NCBI GenBank assembly: GCA_009835515.1
Contig: VXXH01000401.1
Span: forward strand, 1-5,265
DNA length: 5,265 nucleotides
Direction of reading: 5' to 3'
Source of the DNA: Candidatus Poribacteria bacterium
GTDB taxonomy: Bacteria > Poribacteria > WGA-4E > WGA-3G
The notes below the pieces were generated by a model that was not told the origin of the DNA, did no database searches, and worked only from the letters and a program-made list of their open reading frames with translations. The first letter of the stretch is position 1. Every line of letters starts with the position of its first letter. The translations under genes were made by a program, and so were the position numbers. This document shows positions 4,396 to 5,265 of the stretch, piece after piece.

Positions 4396-5265
4396 ATGAC
4401 CGATTTAAGAAACACTATCGCACATATTCTCGAACATAAACAACACTTAGCGGATGTCAATGAAGCAACTATTCAGCAATATGTTATCCTACCGATTCTA
4501 CGGACGTTAGGATGGAACGACACGAATTTAGCGTCTATGGAAATTATACCTGAGTATCAGGTTGAGAATAGAAGAGCCGATTACGCCTTACATATCAAAC
4601 AAGATCAGAATCCTGTGGTGTTAATTGAATGTAAACGCTGGGATCAACCGATCGGAAAAAACGAAGAACAAATTTGCTTTTACGCCTATAGCGGGAACGT
4701 ACCGCTTGCGATAATTACAAACGGTAAACTCTGGCGGTTTTATCTCTCTTGGTGGAAAGCCTCCAGTTTAAGTGAAAGGATTTTTTGTGAAACCAATATT
4801 GAGAATCGAGAGGAGGCTATATCTAACTTGGAGAAATATCTGCTAAAATCCAATGTGGCATCAGGCGAAGCAGAACTGAACGCCGAGATAGTATTGGAGG
4901 AAAAAGCGGTTGTAGATACTCCTGAACCTAAGGCAATTATTCCAAATTCTAAAACTGTTAACGACATAATTGATGACCCGTCGGCAGAGAAAGAACCTAT
5001 GGTTTCTTCTGAACCTGATGGTCAATGGACAATAGATTCGGTTAAAAATTCATTATCTTCAGAGTTTACAGTCCACTATGAAAAAACTTACCCGGAGGAA
5101 AGATTCAAGTTGTTTTATACAAGGCTTGCAGAAGTACTGAATCTGATTGAAAAAAAAGGTTGGGAATTGCAGCAAAAACCTACGAGAGAGGCTTGTAACT
5201 TTTGGTTAGAAGATAAAAAACAACGGATCTTCGGTCTTCACATTACTTTTAATCCCCCTAGACTC
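4396..5265 (+). CDS. Restriction-type PD-(D/E)XK nuclease-domain protein, 3' end missing (partial)
   Basis: An open frame of 290 codons from the ATG at 4396 to the right edge, with no stop. AGGA (4384-4387) lies 8 bases before the start, 32 bases after hicB. Residues 1-116 match the N-terminal nuclease domain of type I restriction HsdR subunits and of predicted type IV restriction proteins (COG2810-like): ATIQQYVILPILRTLGW, then RADYAL (acidic residue D62), VVLIECKR (E78-x-K80), Q92-x3-Y96, and IITNGKLWRFY (106-116). D...ExK plus QxxxY is the expected active-site set, so the nuclease looks intact. Residues about 156-205 are a Glu/Pro/Asp-rich low-complexity linker. A second, unrecognised region follows, with SEFTVHYEKTYPEERFKLFYTRLAEVL (222-248) and FGLHITFNPPRL at the window end. 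No helicase motif is visible, so it is not yet a full HsdR. It may be an anti-phage or methyl-directed nuclease. Codons are A/T-rich compared with rqcH. Confidence 0.8.
   Translation, partial: MTDLRNTIAHILEHKQHLADVNEATIQQYVILPILRTLGWNDTNLASMEIIPEYQVENRRADYALHIKQDQNPVVLIECKRWDQPIGKNEEQICFYAYSGNVPLAIITNGKLWRFYLSWWKASSLSERIFCETNIENREEAISNLEKYLLKSNVASGEAELNAEIVLEEKAVVDTPEPKAIIPNSKTVNDIIDDPSAEKEPMVSSEPDGQWTIDSVKNSLSSEFTVHYEKTYPEERFKLFYTRLAEVLNLIEKKGWELQQKPTREACNFWLEDKKQRIFGLHITFNPPRL

Noticed and set aside
4374..4439. Short frame from ATG 4374 (MSSQEILHD...) between hicB and the nuclease gene
   Set aside because: It is only 21 codons, mostly overlaps the nuclease start in another frame, and has no ribosome binding site or motif.

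Overview
The window looks like bacterial chromosome of roughly even base composition, with every gene on the + strand. The organism is not certain. A Gram-negative-type exported DUF5683 protein, an RqcH (NFACT) protein, a sugar-acid-aldolase-like DHDPS-family enzyme and a short AACTGAA tandem repeat upstream of a gene together remind me of uncultured marine lineages such as Candidatus Poribacteria. That is an impression from memory, not something the sequence proves.

Layout: (1) 1-809, the 3' part of a secreted or membrane-associated DUF5683-type protein whose start lies left of the window; the window opens inside its signal peptide. (2) 810-997, a gene-free spacer ending in three copies of AACTGAA next to a good ribosome binding site. 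(3) 998-1936, a complete DHDPS/N-acetylneuraminate-lyase superfamily enzyme. (4) 1945-3654, a complete RqcH/NFACT ribosome-quality-control protein, 8 bases downstream and probably co-transcribed. (5) 3655-3719, a short AT-rich spacer with a consensus TATAAT box buried in a palindrome, a likely autoregulated toxin-antitoxin promoter. (6) 3720-4363, a type II toxin-antitoxin pair, hicA then hicB. (7) 4396-5265, the 5' part of a restriction-type PD-(D/E)XK nuclease protein that runs off the right edge.

The left part (metabolic enzyme plus translation quality control) looks like resident housekeeping sequence. The right part, from about 3655, is visibly more A/T-rich and holds accessory or defence-type genes (HicAB plus a nuclease), so it resembles the edge of a small defence island.

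The most unusual feature is the hicA-hicB junction. An exact 26-base repeat, carrying the end of hicA plus the ribosome binding region and first codons of hicB, occurs twice, 66 bases apart. The first copy gives a 7-codon abortive hicB start that overlaps the hicA stop as ATGA. A 40-base insert with two abutting hairpins follows, and then the second copy starts the intact hicB. This looks like an insertion or duplication that would have broken the antitoxin but re-created its start.
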